Shown in pieces: positions 49,499 to 62,135 of a DNA stretch of 64,000 nucleotides. The notes below the pieces were generated by a model. It made no database searches, had not been told where the DNA came from, and saw nothing but the letters and a program-made list of their open reading frames with translations. This stretch comes from Sialis fuliginosa (Eukaryota > Arthropoda > Insecta > Megaloptera > Sialidae), in assembly GCA_961205875.1 (NCBI GenBank), contig OY540810.1:9176001-9240000 (forward strand), given 5' to 3'. The position numbers and the translations under genes are program-made. The first letter of the stretch is position 1. Each line of letters begins with the position of its first letter.

Positions 49499-49937
49499 CT
49501 CCCGCCCGGGGCAGATGGCAAATATGCCCCCTTCCATCTTGCACTATATGGTAAATATGAAAATTGAAAATCTTTTTTCCAATTTGCCGCTGTCAATCCA
49601 CAATTTTACGTTTTTTAGTCATTTTGATAAGCATGCAAAACATGCCTTTGCATAGATTTGACTGATTTTTTGTGGTAGTCACATAATGTAACTTTCAGCC
49701 TAGCCAAATATTAGCTTCCAAAAATTTATAGTTTTCGGAAAAAAAATCTTTTTCAATTTTCAAACAAAATTTATTTTCGAAAACTATAAATTTTTGGAAG
49801 ATAATATTAGTCAGGTTGAAAGTTTCATGCTTTCCCGACTATAGCATTTACCGATTCTAATCCACAGTTTTGCCGCCCTTAACAAACTGCCGCCTGGGGC
49901 ATATGCCCCCTTTGCCCACCCTGACGGTACGCTACTG
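49499..49937. repeat. GCCCCC/GCCGCC repeat family, copy B, with nested foldback
   Basis: Starts CCCGCCCGGGGCAGATGGCA and ends ACGGTACGCTACTG, like copies A and C. It is interrupted at about 49690-49824 by a palindromic insertion whose arms (ACTTTCAGCCTAGCC...; ...TCAGGTTGAAAGT) enclose CTATAAATTTTTGGAAG. Just upstream, about 49444-49460, is a short GACG tandem run. Confidence 0.75.
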
Positions 49938-50008
49938 AGTTTTATCTAACACTCATCTCGTCTGGGGTGCTGTTCTAAACACAATAAATTCGCTATACTG
50001 ACTACTAA

Positions 50009-50228
50009 TGCCCGGTATTATAAAGAATTCGCACGCAAATTTGCTTTCAGCTAACGCTATATGTATCTACTGGGAGTCAAATTGATGTAAAATTGTTCGA
50101 TATTTTAAAACAGTGCAGGTAATAAGTGTATAATAATGTAAATGCTATACATTTTATGCATAAAATGTATAGCATTTACATTATTAATTTGAATTTGCAC
50201 TCAAGCAAATTCTTTATAATACCGGGCA
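50009..50228. mobile_element. Tourist-like MITE, 220 bp, next to the homeobox exon
   Basis: Inverted ends TGCCCGGTATTATAAAG are flanked by TAA at 50006-50008 and 50229-50231. Same family as 33146-33477. Its centre (about 50134-50187) is a nearly perfect hairpin around TTTATGCATAAA. It ends 38 bp before the probable splice acceptor of the homeobox exon. Confidence 0.88.
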
Positions 50229-50236
50229 TAAAATAA

Positions 50237-51814
<1,578 letters not shown>

Positions 51815-51950
51815 ACTCGTTATGTGATTTTGAATGTTTGGACGAATTTAAATAGAATTGAGTAAAAATAAATTGCGGCTGGTACCTTCAATTCAGAAGT
51901 AAGATGAATATTTTTAAATAATTATTTATTTATTTATTTATGCAACTTAT

Positions 51951-52371
51951 AGTCGCGTCAATGAATACACAAAACAGGCAATATTCATAAGTCCTCAAGA
52001 ACAGTTCCAAATTTTTTTTACAAAAGAGGTACATAGGGATTTTAACATTGGTTAACGCTGCTAGCACATATAAAAAATTGATACCCATAATTTTTTTAAT
52101 TGTGCCATTTTAAAATATGAAATCAATGATGTAATAAAATTTGTAATCTAACATACTTTGAAAGATACAAGTGAAAAACTGTAAAAATATTTGTTAATAT
52201 ACTTGTTGAAATAATCAATCCATGGCAATCTTTCATTTCATGTTGTAAAATGCATTGTTTTAAGGTTTCTGATTTTAAATAATATAAAAAAATAAAATAA
52301 AAAATAAATCATCCAAATCGAAGCTGTTCTTAAGGACTTTCAACCAAAAGGCTTCGTTAACGCGACTATTA
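51951..52371. mobile_element. MITE-like inverted repeat after the homeobox gene
   Basis: ATAGTCGCGTCAATGAA with AAGTCCTCAAGAACAG on the left is mirrored by CTGTTCTTAAGGACTT and TTCGTTAACGCGACTAT on the right. It lies about 140 bp beyond the stop, so it may be inside the 3' UTR. Flanking duplication not clear. Confidence 0.6.
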
Positions 52372-52448
52372 GAAGAAGATGATTCCTCCTTTAATTGTTA
52401 AATTTAAAAGATAAATTAAAATTGTTTTCAATTAACCAGTTCTATTAA

Positions 52449-52802
52449 TAGGCGTCAATACCGGTTGGAGGGGTGTGGAGCGAACCTCCCCCCCCCCCAC
52501 TTATGAATCTGACTCCAGTTTCTATTAAATTAATTTATTATAATTTTCCTAAAAACTTTTGCATTATTCAAATAGCTGTTATTTTGGTATAAAATATAAA
52601 TGATTACTAAGAAATTTTGAAATCTCTTCTTTGTAAAAAAAAAACAAAGAGAAAATTTCACCCTTTAATTTCGTTTTTGAAAAATGTCATTTCTAAAGTT
52701 ACAACTATTTGCACAGTGTACAATTTTTTTAGGAAATTTTTACCCTCCCTTCCCCAAGTGGTTATGAAATCTCTTCTCCTCCGTGTTAAAAGTTGACACC
52801 TA
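52449..52802. repeat. Short interspersed element with TAGGCGTCAA ends
   Basis: Starts TAGGCGTCAATACCGG and ends GTTGACACCTA, weakly inverted. A C run (about 52487-52498) and low-complexity T follow. Likely a degraded MITE or SINE. Confidence 0.4.
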
Positions 52803-53124
52803 TGACTCCATGTAAATAATTAAGTTATATAAGTATACAATCGTAGAAATAAAGCAGAATGTAATGAAAATTGAACGAATTAAATATAAATTAGTACATA
52901 TTTATTAACATACAATATGTATAATGTATATTAGGTACTTATTATTTATCCTAAGTAGTTGAAGTTGTATATTATTAAAAATTAGTAAGTACTATAAAAT
53001 TAAACATTGTGCAAATGGAATACAATATGTAGATTATAATTAAGGTTGTAATAAAAGTGCTTAAACGAGTGCGACAAAAAAAAAAAACAAAGTAAATGCA
53101 AATGCAAAAACGAAAGCAAATAGG

Positions 53125-53730
53125 GTAGACCGAAGCGAATCGGACCGATTTGACTTTGAGGTTAAAAAAATACAACTTCTGTCAAAGAAACATTATATTT
53201 ATTAATTGAACTGTAATCAGTCTTTATTCTACTTTACGTTCTACAAACTTACAATTATACAGCACTTAAATCTTATTTTCTGTAAACAAAAAACTGAACA
53301 TCGACAATTATCCGATTCACCCCAAATCTTGGGGCTAATCGGATCTTTATCAATCATAAAAATAGAAAACTCTCATAATAACATGTTTATAATCATACAT
53401 AAAACTAAATAACATCTTAATTATGATATCAGTTATTGGCACATAAATCACAAGTGTATGGTCCTTTGTTATCTCTTCTATCAGCGCAGTTTTCTTCACA
53501 TGCACTGCACTGAATCCAGTCCTATCTTGGCGGGTGTACAAATTCTAAACAAAAAATGCAGTGCCAATCTCTTGAGGGAGCCCCGCCCTTCACTTTTATT
53601 CCTGGTGTAGCTTTATTCTTCTCCTTAACCTTTATATGCGTTCAGTGTATATAGCGCGGTGTTTTTAAATTCTCTCCTAATTCCTATTTTGATCCGATTC
53701 GCCCTGTGATCCAATTCGCCTCGGTCTACC
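53125..53730. mobile_element. pogo/Tigger-like element remnant, about 606 bp
   Basis: Inverted ends GGTAGACCGAAGCGAATCGG and CCAATTCGCCTCGGTCTACC bound the segment. TA precedes the left end. The minus strand keeps a cysteine-rich tail typical of some pogo-group transposases (separate entry), while the catalytic part is deleted. Confidence 0.7.
53429..53566 (-). pseudogene. Relic of a PHD-like tail of a pogo-group transposase
   Basis: One minus-strand frame reads WHCIFCLEFVHPPR, a stop, DWIQCSACEENCADRRDNKG, then PYTCDLCANN and a stop. The pattern C-x2-C ... W-I-Q-C-x2-C ... Y-x-C-x2-C is that of the zinc-binding C-terminus of several insect Tigger/pogo-like transposases. The in-frame stop shows it is dead. 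Confidence 0.6.
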
Positions 53731-53731
53731 C

Positions 53732-54572
53732 CAAGGTTAGTATATGTCAAGGTTAGTAAAGTAATAGGTTGCCTCATAACTCTGGCGGGGAGTGGCATGA
53801 GAGGGGAGAACGCGTCATCGTGAGGAATTCTTTGACATTATAAATGGCTGTCAAACTATATTTACTCTTTATTTTAGTTAAGCTGATTTATTGTAAGTTG
53901 TTTTTAAATATTTTCATTTGATATTGATAATGTACTGAGTTTTAAATCTAAATTTTTATTATTTTATTATTATAAATTATAGTTTTAAACAAGTGTTTTT
54001 TTATGTGTAACCAACAAATGTATTTTCTTTAAGCATTGATTTCTGACATCATTTTAAAGTTTTTATGAAGAAATATTATATGTAATAATTTGTGCTTCTG
54101 TAATAAACAATATTTACTTTTTTTAAATACAAATATCCAAAAATTCGAAATCATTTGAAAAAAAACTTAATATATGAAACAACGTTTAAAGGTTCCTCAG
54201 GGTGACGTCATCACACGCAGCCGCTGATTGGTCAAAAAGTTATGAGGCAACCTAGACATATACTAACCTTGAGTATATGTATAGGCAGCCTCATAACTTT
54301 TTGACCAATCAGCGTCCGCGTGGGATGACGTCACCCTGAGGAACCTTTCAAACGTTGTTTTCAAATTATTTCGAATTTTTGGATATTTTTATTTAAAAAA
54401 AAAGAAATATTTTGTTTATTACAGAAGCACAAATTATTACATATAATATTTCTTCATAAAAATTTTAAAATGATGTCAGAAATCAATGCTTAAAGAAAAT
54501 ACATTTGTTGGTTACACATTAAAAAAAACACTTGTTTAAAACTATAATTTATAATAATAAAATAATAAAAAT
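53732..54572. mobile_element. Palindromic pair of long-TIR elements (CAAGG family)
   Basis: 53732-54271 has ends CAAGGTTAGTATATGTC and the inverse, with TAGGTTGCCTCATAACT just inside. From 54272 the right part is repeated in inverse orientation, so 53950-54260 and 54281-54572 are arms of one large palindrome centred near 54270. Each arm has GCTGATTGGTCAA (CCAAT box) and GTGACGTCA/TGACGTCAC, the same combination and the same CAAGG end as the 19.87-kb element. No target duplication is seen, as expected if the structure arose by rearrangement. Confidence 0.75.
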
Positions 54573-57059
54573 GTTTATAGTTAAAGTTGTATACTACCCT
54601 TATAAATGGGTATTATTGTAAACAAACATTGCCTATTTTTTTCATATTTTCTTAATTATTCGATTGTTTCTGTGCTTCACAATTGCAACTTTTTAACTAA
54701 TAAGTAAAATTCCGCAATTTTTGTTAAGTCAATGAAAAATATTTATCATATACATTGTTTATTTTACAGGTGTGCGAAAAATAACAACAAAAAATATTCA
54801 CTTTTTTAATTTTTCAGTCATATGTAAGTTTTGTACGTATCTCATAGAAGACAAAATCATCTACAAAAATGTATTCTACCTAGTTATCAATTTTAGTGGG
54901 ATTCATTCGGTCTATTTTTTTCTATTTTAGGTAAAAAATCGATCTAATTTGACTGGTCTATAAGATAAAATAAATAAAAATAACAAAAATACATCGTTTT
55001 GTCTATAAATATCTCTGTTTAGCTAATATACTGATTTACTTGTTACTTTTTGAGCATAAGTTAGGGGGGGGGGGAAGCGCCTAACTCATATAGAATTAAT
55101 AATATTTTTTGATGTAGTAATACTCACATCTTCCTTACTAAAAATTCATCTCTTTTAACCGAACTTGTATCTCTTATACATTTATTTTCAAAAATAATTC
55201 AAAATTGTTAAAGAATACTCGTATATAGTACATTTGGAGCTATCTATTATGTAATAGATAAACTGTTAATATGCAGTTAATCTATATAAGTGGTTCGTAA
55301 CTGTGCTAAAATTTCAAAGACTTTTATAAAATTTGGGAGGTTTGGGATATTCATATATGTAATACTACTAGTATTATATATATGGGGATATTAGTGCAAT
55401 TATCAATAAAAAAAAACTGGATACGCCACTGCCACTGGTGAATGCACTAGTTCAAAATGAAAGTGAATATTCGTTACAATCCTAATTATAATTATAATCA
55501 TGATAATCATTATATAATTATTTAATATGCATAGTGACATGTGATTACATTCCTAAGCCCGGTCTTTTTTCATGAAACGAACTGTAAGTTCAACTGTGGA
55601 TATCATAAATCAAACATAATCACAGTAAGTAAATCGTATGTTAACTAACCATGGTTATTTTTGTTTTATGTAATCCAAGATATTTCATTTTATGTATAGA
55701 TATTACTTTTTGTTTGTTAAGTAATTAATATAATGCCAAAAATTAATTTACTAAAAATGTATCCATTGTATTTAATTTATTTTAAATACCTATTATTTCT
55801 TTGTGATATTTATATTATTTTCTATTTTTTTTTAAATTATTTATTGTTACTATCAAATGTAAATATATGAGATAGTGTATAATGAATTATTTATAAAAAT
55901 ATACATTAGTAATTATTTCTGTATTTTTAATTTATTTTTAGGTACTTTTGTCTTGAAAAATATTTAATACCTTTTTAAATTATTTAATGAAATGCTCTTA
56001 TATTTTAGCTGACATTTCTTATTAGATTTTGTAACTACGCTACTGACTATTATTGAATTACCTGCTCAACATAAAATACAGGATCGTGCGTACCAGTTAA
56101 GTGAAAATAAGTTTTAATATTAATCTTCCTTCTAATATTCCAGAGATGAATGAAACCATTGCTTATTCTTATTTCAAAAATAAAATTTAGGATGAGTCCA
56201 TTAGTCTTATTCTAGAGATCGTTGAGTGTGCATGTATTTTAAAGTGAATCAATTTTTTTTTAAATTTATTTATGTTTTATGAAACGTATTTAATTAAAAT
56301 CGCAGGGTAAGTTAATTTTTATATTGTATACACACTAACACACATATATTTTCTTTTAATTATGTATATATATAATTAATGGAAAAAATATAAAAAACTA
56401 TTTACACTGTAAATGTAACAATAAAGTACATATTTATTAACCGTACATCGTATTATATGTTGATATTAATTAGTTATTTTACTTATACCTAAAGTGACCA
56501 GAATTCTAAAACCTTGATGCGGGACAGCCCCCCCCCCCACATACGAAAAAAAATAATTCTTAAATAAAAATTTTAATAAGTTTTTATTATTAAAAATACA
56601 CCTATCCCCCGATTTACACGGTAGATACGTTCTGCACAAAACCGTGTAAACTGAAATCTTGGATTTTGCTAAGTAAAATCGTGTAAAACGAAAAAAAAAC
56701 CCAAAATGTGCATGATTCAGTAATTTATTTAATGTAAGTAAAACAAAAGTCAGACATCTTGGAAAACTCAGTAGCAACCACAGCGACTGATTGGACCGAT
56801 GTAACACCTGTACTACCCACTTGTATTGTGAAATACATACGCACAGATTACCGGGATTCCCCTAAATGTATATTTTACAAGCCCGGGAATCCCCTGTTCT
56901 TTTCATCAGATTATCGAAGGAAAAAAATTCAAAAATGCCATCAAATCTTTGTATAGGCGTATATGGAGCGGAATAAACATTTTTACCAGTTTTTTTTAAA
57001 TTGTCAATTTATAAATCGTGTAAAAGCGAAATCGTGTTGTTTCTTGTACCGTAGGTTAC
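54573..57059. other. AT-rich intergenic DNA
   Basis: No gene recognised. At about 56590-56700 is a repeat word set (CCCCGATTTACACGGTAGAT, CCGTGTAAACTG) resembling the fragment near 42.24 kb. G and C homopolymers at about 55065-55074 and 56530-56539. Confidence 0.4.
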
Positions 57060-57273
57060 AGCCGCCCGGGGCAGATGGCATTATATGCTAAATATAAAAA
57101 ATTGAAGACCTTTTTTTCGAAATTGCCGCTGGCAATACACAATTTTGCGCCTACTAGTTGACCTTTTTTTTGGTTGCAACCTCAAATTTGTCATCCCCAA
57201 TCCACAATTTTGCCGCCCTTTATAAACTGCCGTCCGGGGCAAATGCCCCCCCTCCTCCCTCGGTACGCTACTG
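57060..57273. repeat. GCCCCC/GCCGCC repeat family, copy C
   Basis: From GCCGCCCGGGGCAGATGGCA to CCTCGGTACGCTACTG, matching copies A and B with an internal deletion near the start. Confidence 0.75.
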
Positions 57274-59172
57274 TTGATACGCCATCGAAAATAAAAAATA
57301 CATATGAGTAGGTGGTAAACAAGTTGACAGTATGGGACAGAGAGGATTTACACTATGGACATTTACATTACGGAACGTCTATTATAATGAATAATTGAGT
57401 GCTATATCCTGACAATAAACCCACGTTGGTTATGATATGAGCGCAGTTTTGATAAGATATTGATATAAATTTAATAAATTTGTATAAAAATGTATTCATG
57501 CAGTCATACACAACGATTTGAAATAAATAATATATAAATTAAAGAATGCAAGATATATTATCATGTGAGCACAGGGGTGGGCAGAATTTTATTTAAGAAG
57601 GGCAAAATTTATCAAGTGATAAATAAGCAAGATTATGTGAGTTTTTTTTCCATTTCACAAATCAGTTTCATTTTTTAACTGTTTAAAATTATGATTGTGT
57701 ATAGTGACATCTTGTGATGAAATTTACAGACTTCATATAAAGTTCGAGTAGATCGGTAAATAAGAAGTCTACATTTGAAAATACTCAATTTTTCGATATC
57801 GATAAGTAAGAAGACTACATGTTACAGTACATCACGTGTGTCACCTGTCTCAATAATAAATAGAGAACGAAAATTTACAGTTATGGTGGGAGAGAGATAA
57901 CGTTAATTAACCTGACGCTTACCTGAGCAACAGATACTCAGCTGATGTGGAATACTTGGATGACGTTTTTTTTTTTTTTTTTATTTAAAAAATAATAAAA
58001 TGTGTTTATACTGTGTTATAAGAATTTGTTAATAAGAATTTAATACAATTCTTATGTGATTTTTATTTAAAAATAATGTTTATATGCTAGTTCACCTATA
58101 GATTTTATTTATATGTAAGTAAGTATCATTTTTATTTATTTATTTATTATTATTATTATTTGAAATATATCAGTTAAAAAAACATTTTGTAAGTTTTATC
58201 ATGAGAAAATGATAAAATAACTCAAACTCACATTGACATATATATTTACACACGCCGCATTTAATGTGGTATCACCAAACAATATACACCTAACGTGTAC
58301 ATAACAGTAAAATAATTAATTAATGGCATGAATAATTAGTTTTATGAAACAAATTTGATAATCTTATATATTTTTTTATCATAAATAATATCCAGTTGTA
58401 TACACGTAAAATAAAGTTATAATTTATATTTAAATAATTTATATTTAAGACTGTTAAACCGCGTATTAAACAAATTATATAGAATATAGGTATACTTTAA
58501 AATAAGAATTTTACAAAGATTTTAAAAATAAATATTGTAAGAAATATATAAATTAATTAATGTAAATTATTTAATTAATAAATAGGTGTCTATATTAAAT
58601 ATTTCGTATTTTCAAATAGTATTATTGCATTATTTTTAAAATCGATACCTATGCATACTTATATATACGATTGACTCGTAACGATTATCTTTTTATTATA
58701 TCATATTTTTATTTATTATAATATATAATATAACATTATCATTTAGTATTATCTGGTTTAACACATGAATATTCAAATTTATACTTACCGTTAGTAACTA
58801 AGAATTATGCTATTTGGCCAAATCAATGATTTTATAGATAAGCCGCATACAAAAGCAGAAGTAAATTATTTAGCAATAATTGAAAATCTTTTAATTAAAA
58901 GCAGTATTAGACAAAAGACGTTCCCTGTTCTACCTACATAAAAAAAAAATTTTTTTCAAATAAAATAAAACACCATGTACAGGATGTTCATGTTGCCCAT
59001 AAAAACAGCATGAATTTTTTTCAGCTAGCAAACAGATGCTTTATTATTTTATCGAACACAAACAACCAAAATAATTTACAACCATATAAATTCACTAATG
59101 CGCAATGTGAAACAAACTAAATATTTCAAAATCTTATAATTTTATTACATAATTACATATTATTACATAATA
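57274..59172. other. Very AT-rich intergenic DNA
   Basis: No gene or repeat family recognised apart from simple-sequence tracts (T run at 57967-57982, TTATTATTATTATT near 58145). It leads into the satellite array. Confidence 0.4.
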
Positions 59173-59950
59173 GCGACGCTACCTTATGACGCATTCAATG
59201 ATGCGTCACTATATTTACAACATCCCATTACTATTTTATAATTTTATTTACCATATATGTTTCTCATTGTATTTGATCGTATTTCGTATTTTAGACAATT
59301 TTTCAATTTGGCGTCGCGACGCTACCTGATGACGCAAAATGAAGCATTCAATGATGCGTCACTATATTTACAAAATCCCATTACTATTTTATAATTTTAT
59401 TTAACATATATGTATCTCATTGTATTTGATCGTGATGCGTATTTTAGACAATTTTTCAATTTGGCGTCGCGACGCTTCCTGATGACGCAAAATGACGCAT
59501 TCAATGATGCGTCACTATATTTACAACATCCCATTACTATTTTATAATTTTATTTACCATATATGTTTCTCATTGTATTTAATCGTGATACGTACTTTAG
59601 ACAATTTTACAATTTGGCGTCGCGACGCTTCCTGATGACGCAAAATGACGCATTCAATGATGCGTCACTATATTTACAACAACCCATTACTATTTTATAA
59701 TTTTATTTACCATGTATGTTTCTCATTGTATTTAATCGTGATACGTATTTTAGACAATTTTTCAATTTGGCGTCGCGACGCTTCCTGATGACGCAAAATG
59801 ACGCATTCAATGATGCGTCACTATATTTACAACATACCATTACTATTTTATAATTTTATTTACCATATATGTTTCTTATTGTATTTAATCGTGATATGTA
59901 TTTTAGACACTTTTTCAATTTGGCGTCGCGACGCTACCTGATGACGCAAT
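59173..59950. repeat. Tandem satellite, 153-bp unit, about 5 copies
   Basis: The word GCGTCGCGACGC starts at 59311, 59464, 59617, 59770 and 59923: four intervals of exactly 153 bp. A first copy (from about 59173) lacks 10 bp (one AAATGACGCA). Each unit holds the 12-bp perfect palindrome GCGTCGCGACGC and, about 20 bp on, an 8-bp inverted repeat TGACGCAT/ATGCGTCA with a 6-bp loop, in otherwise AT-rich sequence. Copies differ by only a few bases, so the array is young or homogenised. Confidence 0.95.
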
Positions 59951-60086
59951 TTTAAGCTTGTAGCATGACGCAAATTAAAATTTATTAAAAATAAATTGTT
60001 TTTTATGCTCTTTTAAGTGTTTATGTATGTTTGTACACGTTTAAATGCGTTTTTCGTATGTTTTTACACGCGAATTTTTTACGCTA

Positions 60087-60106
60087 GTTAACTCTCACTA
60101 AAGAAG
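60087..60106 (+). promoter_or_regulatory. Candidate snRNA proximal sequence element (PSEA)
   Basis: TAACTCTCACTAAAGAAGCG occupies -64 to -45 relative to the U2 5' end, the position of the insect PSEA. The match to the Drosophila consensus is only partial, so this rests mainly on position. Confidence 0.4.
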
Positions 60107-60150
60107 CGTGTTTCTGTCTGTTTATAAGCTTTAAAAAAGACAGCAAAGGC

Positions 60151-60338
60151 ATCGCTTCTCGGCCTCATGGCTAAGATCAAAGTGTAGTATCTGTTCTTAT
60201 CAGCTTAATCTCTGATAGTGTCTCAACGAGGCACCAGTGTGATTATACTGATTTTTGGAACGATGGCGAAGCGCTAGGGGCTTGCCCCAGCTTCGTCGCG
60301 GGTTGACCCGGTATTGCAGTACCTCCGGGATCGGCCCA
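60151..60338 (+). ncRNA. U2: U2 spliceosomal snRNA
   Basis: U2 pairs with the intron branch site in the spliceosome. The 5' end ATCGCTTCTCGGCCTCATGG and GCTAAGATCAAAGTGTAGTA match the strongly conserved insect U2 5' domain; the branch-site pairing word GTAGTA is at 60184-60189. Stem IIa (TATCAG/CTGATA), stem IIb (GTGTCTC/GAGGCAC), an Sm site (TGATTTTTGG, about 60249-60258), stem III (GCGAAGC...GCTTCGTCGC with GGGG/CCCC) and stem IV with the loop TATTGCAGTACC can all be folded, so it looks intact. The length is about 188 nt, as usual. It sits between a 153-bp satellite and a CpG-rich minisatellite and is probably transcribed alone from its own snRNA promoter. A recently copied pseudogene is possible but no defect is visible. 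Confidence 0.94.
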
Positions 60339-60861
60339 CATTTATAAAAACGAAAATTATTTTTAGAATTAGTATCACTCACTAATAGCTTTTTAATTGA
60401 AAATTTTATAGGCGTCGCGACGTTTTTTTTAAGTCCATGTACATTATAACAAAAACACTCGCGTTTATAATAAACGAATATTCTTAAATATTTACACAAG
60501 TAAATAATAATAATATTCTACAAAATTACGATTTGTATTTTTAAGATAGAATATTGTATATATTAAATGCGTCAAGCGTCGCGACGCCATGAAAGCTAAA
60601 ATATATAATGTATTATAATATATAGAGTATTCTAATATATAAATCTTGATAATAATAATAATTAATATATTATAGTTGACATCGAGGTGTGACGATGACA
60701 TGACGCATAAATAAAAACAAACATCAATTGCGTCAAGGCACTTATAATATTTGTGATTGATGCGTCATATACATCCATTAAACACAAACTGTTTCTGTAT
60801 TAATTGTCAAATGTTCCTCCCATGAACGCCTATAATGAGATCACGACAATAATAATAATTA
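60339..60861. other. Spacer between U2 and the minisatellite
   Basis: AT-rich, but GCGTCGCGACG recurs at 60412-60422 and the full palindrome GCGTCGCGACGC at 60576-60587, with further GCGTCA words. It looks like degraded satellite with AT-rich insertions. No gene. Confidence 0.5.
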
Positions 60862-61732
60862 GTCACGACGTCGATATGTAACAATCTCGATGCGTCACGA
60901 CGTCGTATATACGTCAAGACGTCGTATATACGTCAATACGTCACAATGTTTGCGACTCGACGTCGATGTGGTACGATTTCCATGAGTCACGTCGTCAACG
61001 TGTCACGACTTCGATGCGTCTGGATCCCGATGTGGTTACGATATCGATGCGTCAAGACGTCGACACATACGTCATCGATGCGTCGCGAATACCTCGTCAC
61101 GATGTCGACACGTAACGACGTTTATGCATCTCGACGTCAATGCGTCATGACGTCGATGAGTCAAGACGTCAATGCGTCTTGAGGTTGATGCGTCATGACA
61201 TCAAAACGTCACGATATCTGCGTCTCGACGTTGATGTTGTACGATTTCGAAGCGTCACGACGTCGATGTGTCTCGACGTTGACACGTCACGACGTAGTCG
61301 TAGCGTCACGATGTAGACACGTCATGACGTCGTATTTGCGTCACGATGTAGACACGTCATGACTTCGTATTTGCGTCTCGACGTCAATGCGTCATCACGT
61401 AGATGAGTCAGACGTCAATGCGTCTTGAGGTTGATGTGTCATGACATTAATACGTTACGACGTCTGCGTCTCGACGTCGATGCGTCATGACGTCACGATA
61501 CCTGCGTCACGACGTCTATGCGTTATGATTTCGATGCGTCACGACGTCGATGCCACACGTCGTCGACGCCACACGGGTTCGACACGTCATGACGTCGATG
61601 TAATACGATTTCAATGCGTCATAACGTCAACGCGTCACTTTCGCGTCTCGACGCCAATGCGTCACGACGTCTGTGCGTAAAGACGTCGACACGTCACGAC
61701 GTCAATGTCTCACTGTCGATGCGGTACGACGC
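60862..61732. repeat. CpG-rich 16-bp minisatellite (consensus GACGTCGATGCGTCAY)
   Basis: About 870 bp made of some 50 variant units of roughly 16 bp (many 14-19 bp), each with GACGTC followed by a spacer and GCGTCA. Neighbouring units create TCATGACGTC and TGACGTCA words, i.e. perfect CRE palindromes. CpG content is very high in a genome that is otherwise AT-rich. Because 16 is not a multiple of 3 and the units rarely make stop codons, all frames open up; the ORFs at 60946-61182 and 61441-61680 (RHDVDASRRQ-type repeats) are by-products, not genes. Confidence 0.93.
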
Positions 61733-62135
61733 CAGATTATGATCGAATCATTATATTTCCATTTAGATACCTACGAGTCTCAATGCCTGTTTGTAATCGA
61801 AGCGTTAAAAGTATCCATTGAACACAAAAGCGTCATACCTTTTTCGATCATATCATTACAGTTCCAATTAGACACTGATGAATCATGATACATGTTTGTG
61901 ATCAAACCATCACAAGTATCCTTTGATCGAAAAGTTACAGCACCTATGGAACAAAAAACCTCAATTATTCGATATAAAAAAAAAAAAAAATTGCCTCATT
62001 ATGAAAAAAATCATTATTTTTTTAATAGTGTCATGACGTAATTTATATTCATATAGTTGAATATAGTACAATAAATGTACTTAAAATTGTTTACGTTTAA
62101 ATCATATTTTTTACAGATAATATTATTACACAATA
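61733..62135. other. Spacer and 5' region of DNAJC22
   Basis: 61733-61930 still contains imperfect repeats (GATCGAATCATTA, GATCATATCATTA, GATCAAACCATCA at roughly 60-bp spacing). The rest is AT-rich and should include the DNAJC22 promoter; a T-rich tract and acceptor-like TTTTTTACAG at about 62107-62116 may mark the start of its coding exon. Confidence 0.45.

Noticed and set aside
59173..59950. Regular repeats with palindromes, as in a CRISPR array
   Set aside because: The whole 153-bp unit is conserved, there are no variable spacers, and the context is a eukaryotic chromosome.
60946..61680. ORFs of 78 and 79 codons rich in Arg, His, Asp, Val and Ser
   Set aside because: They lie wholly in the 16-bp minisatellite. 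The repeating peptide simply reflects the unit read in rotating frames, and the frame breaks wherever unit length changes.
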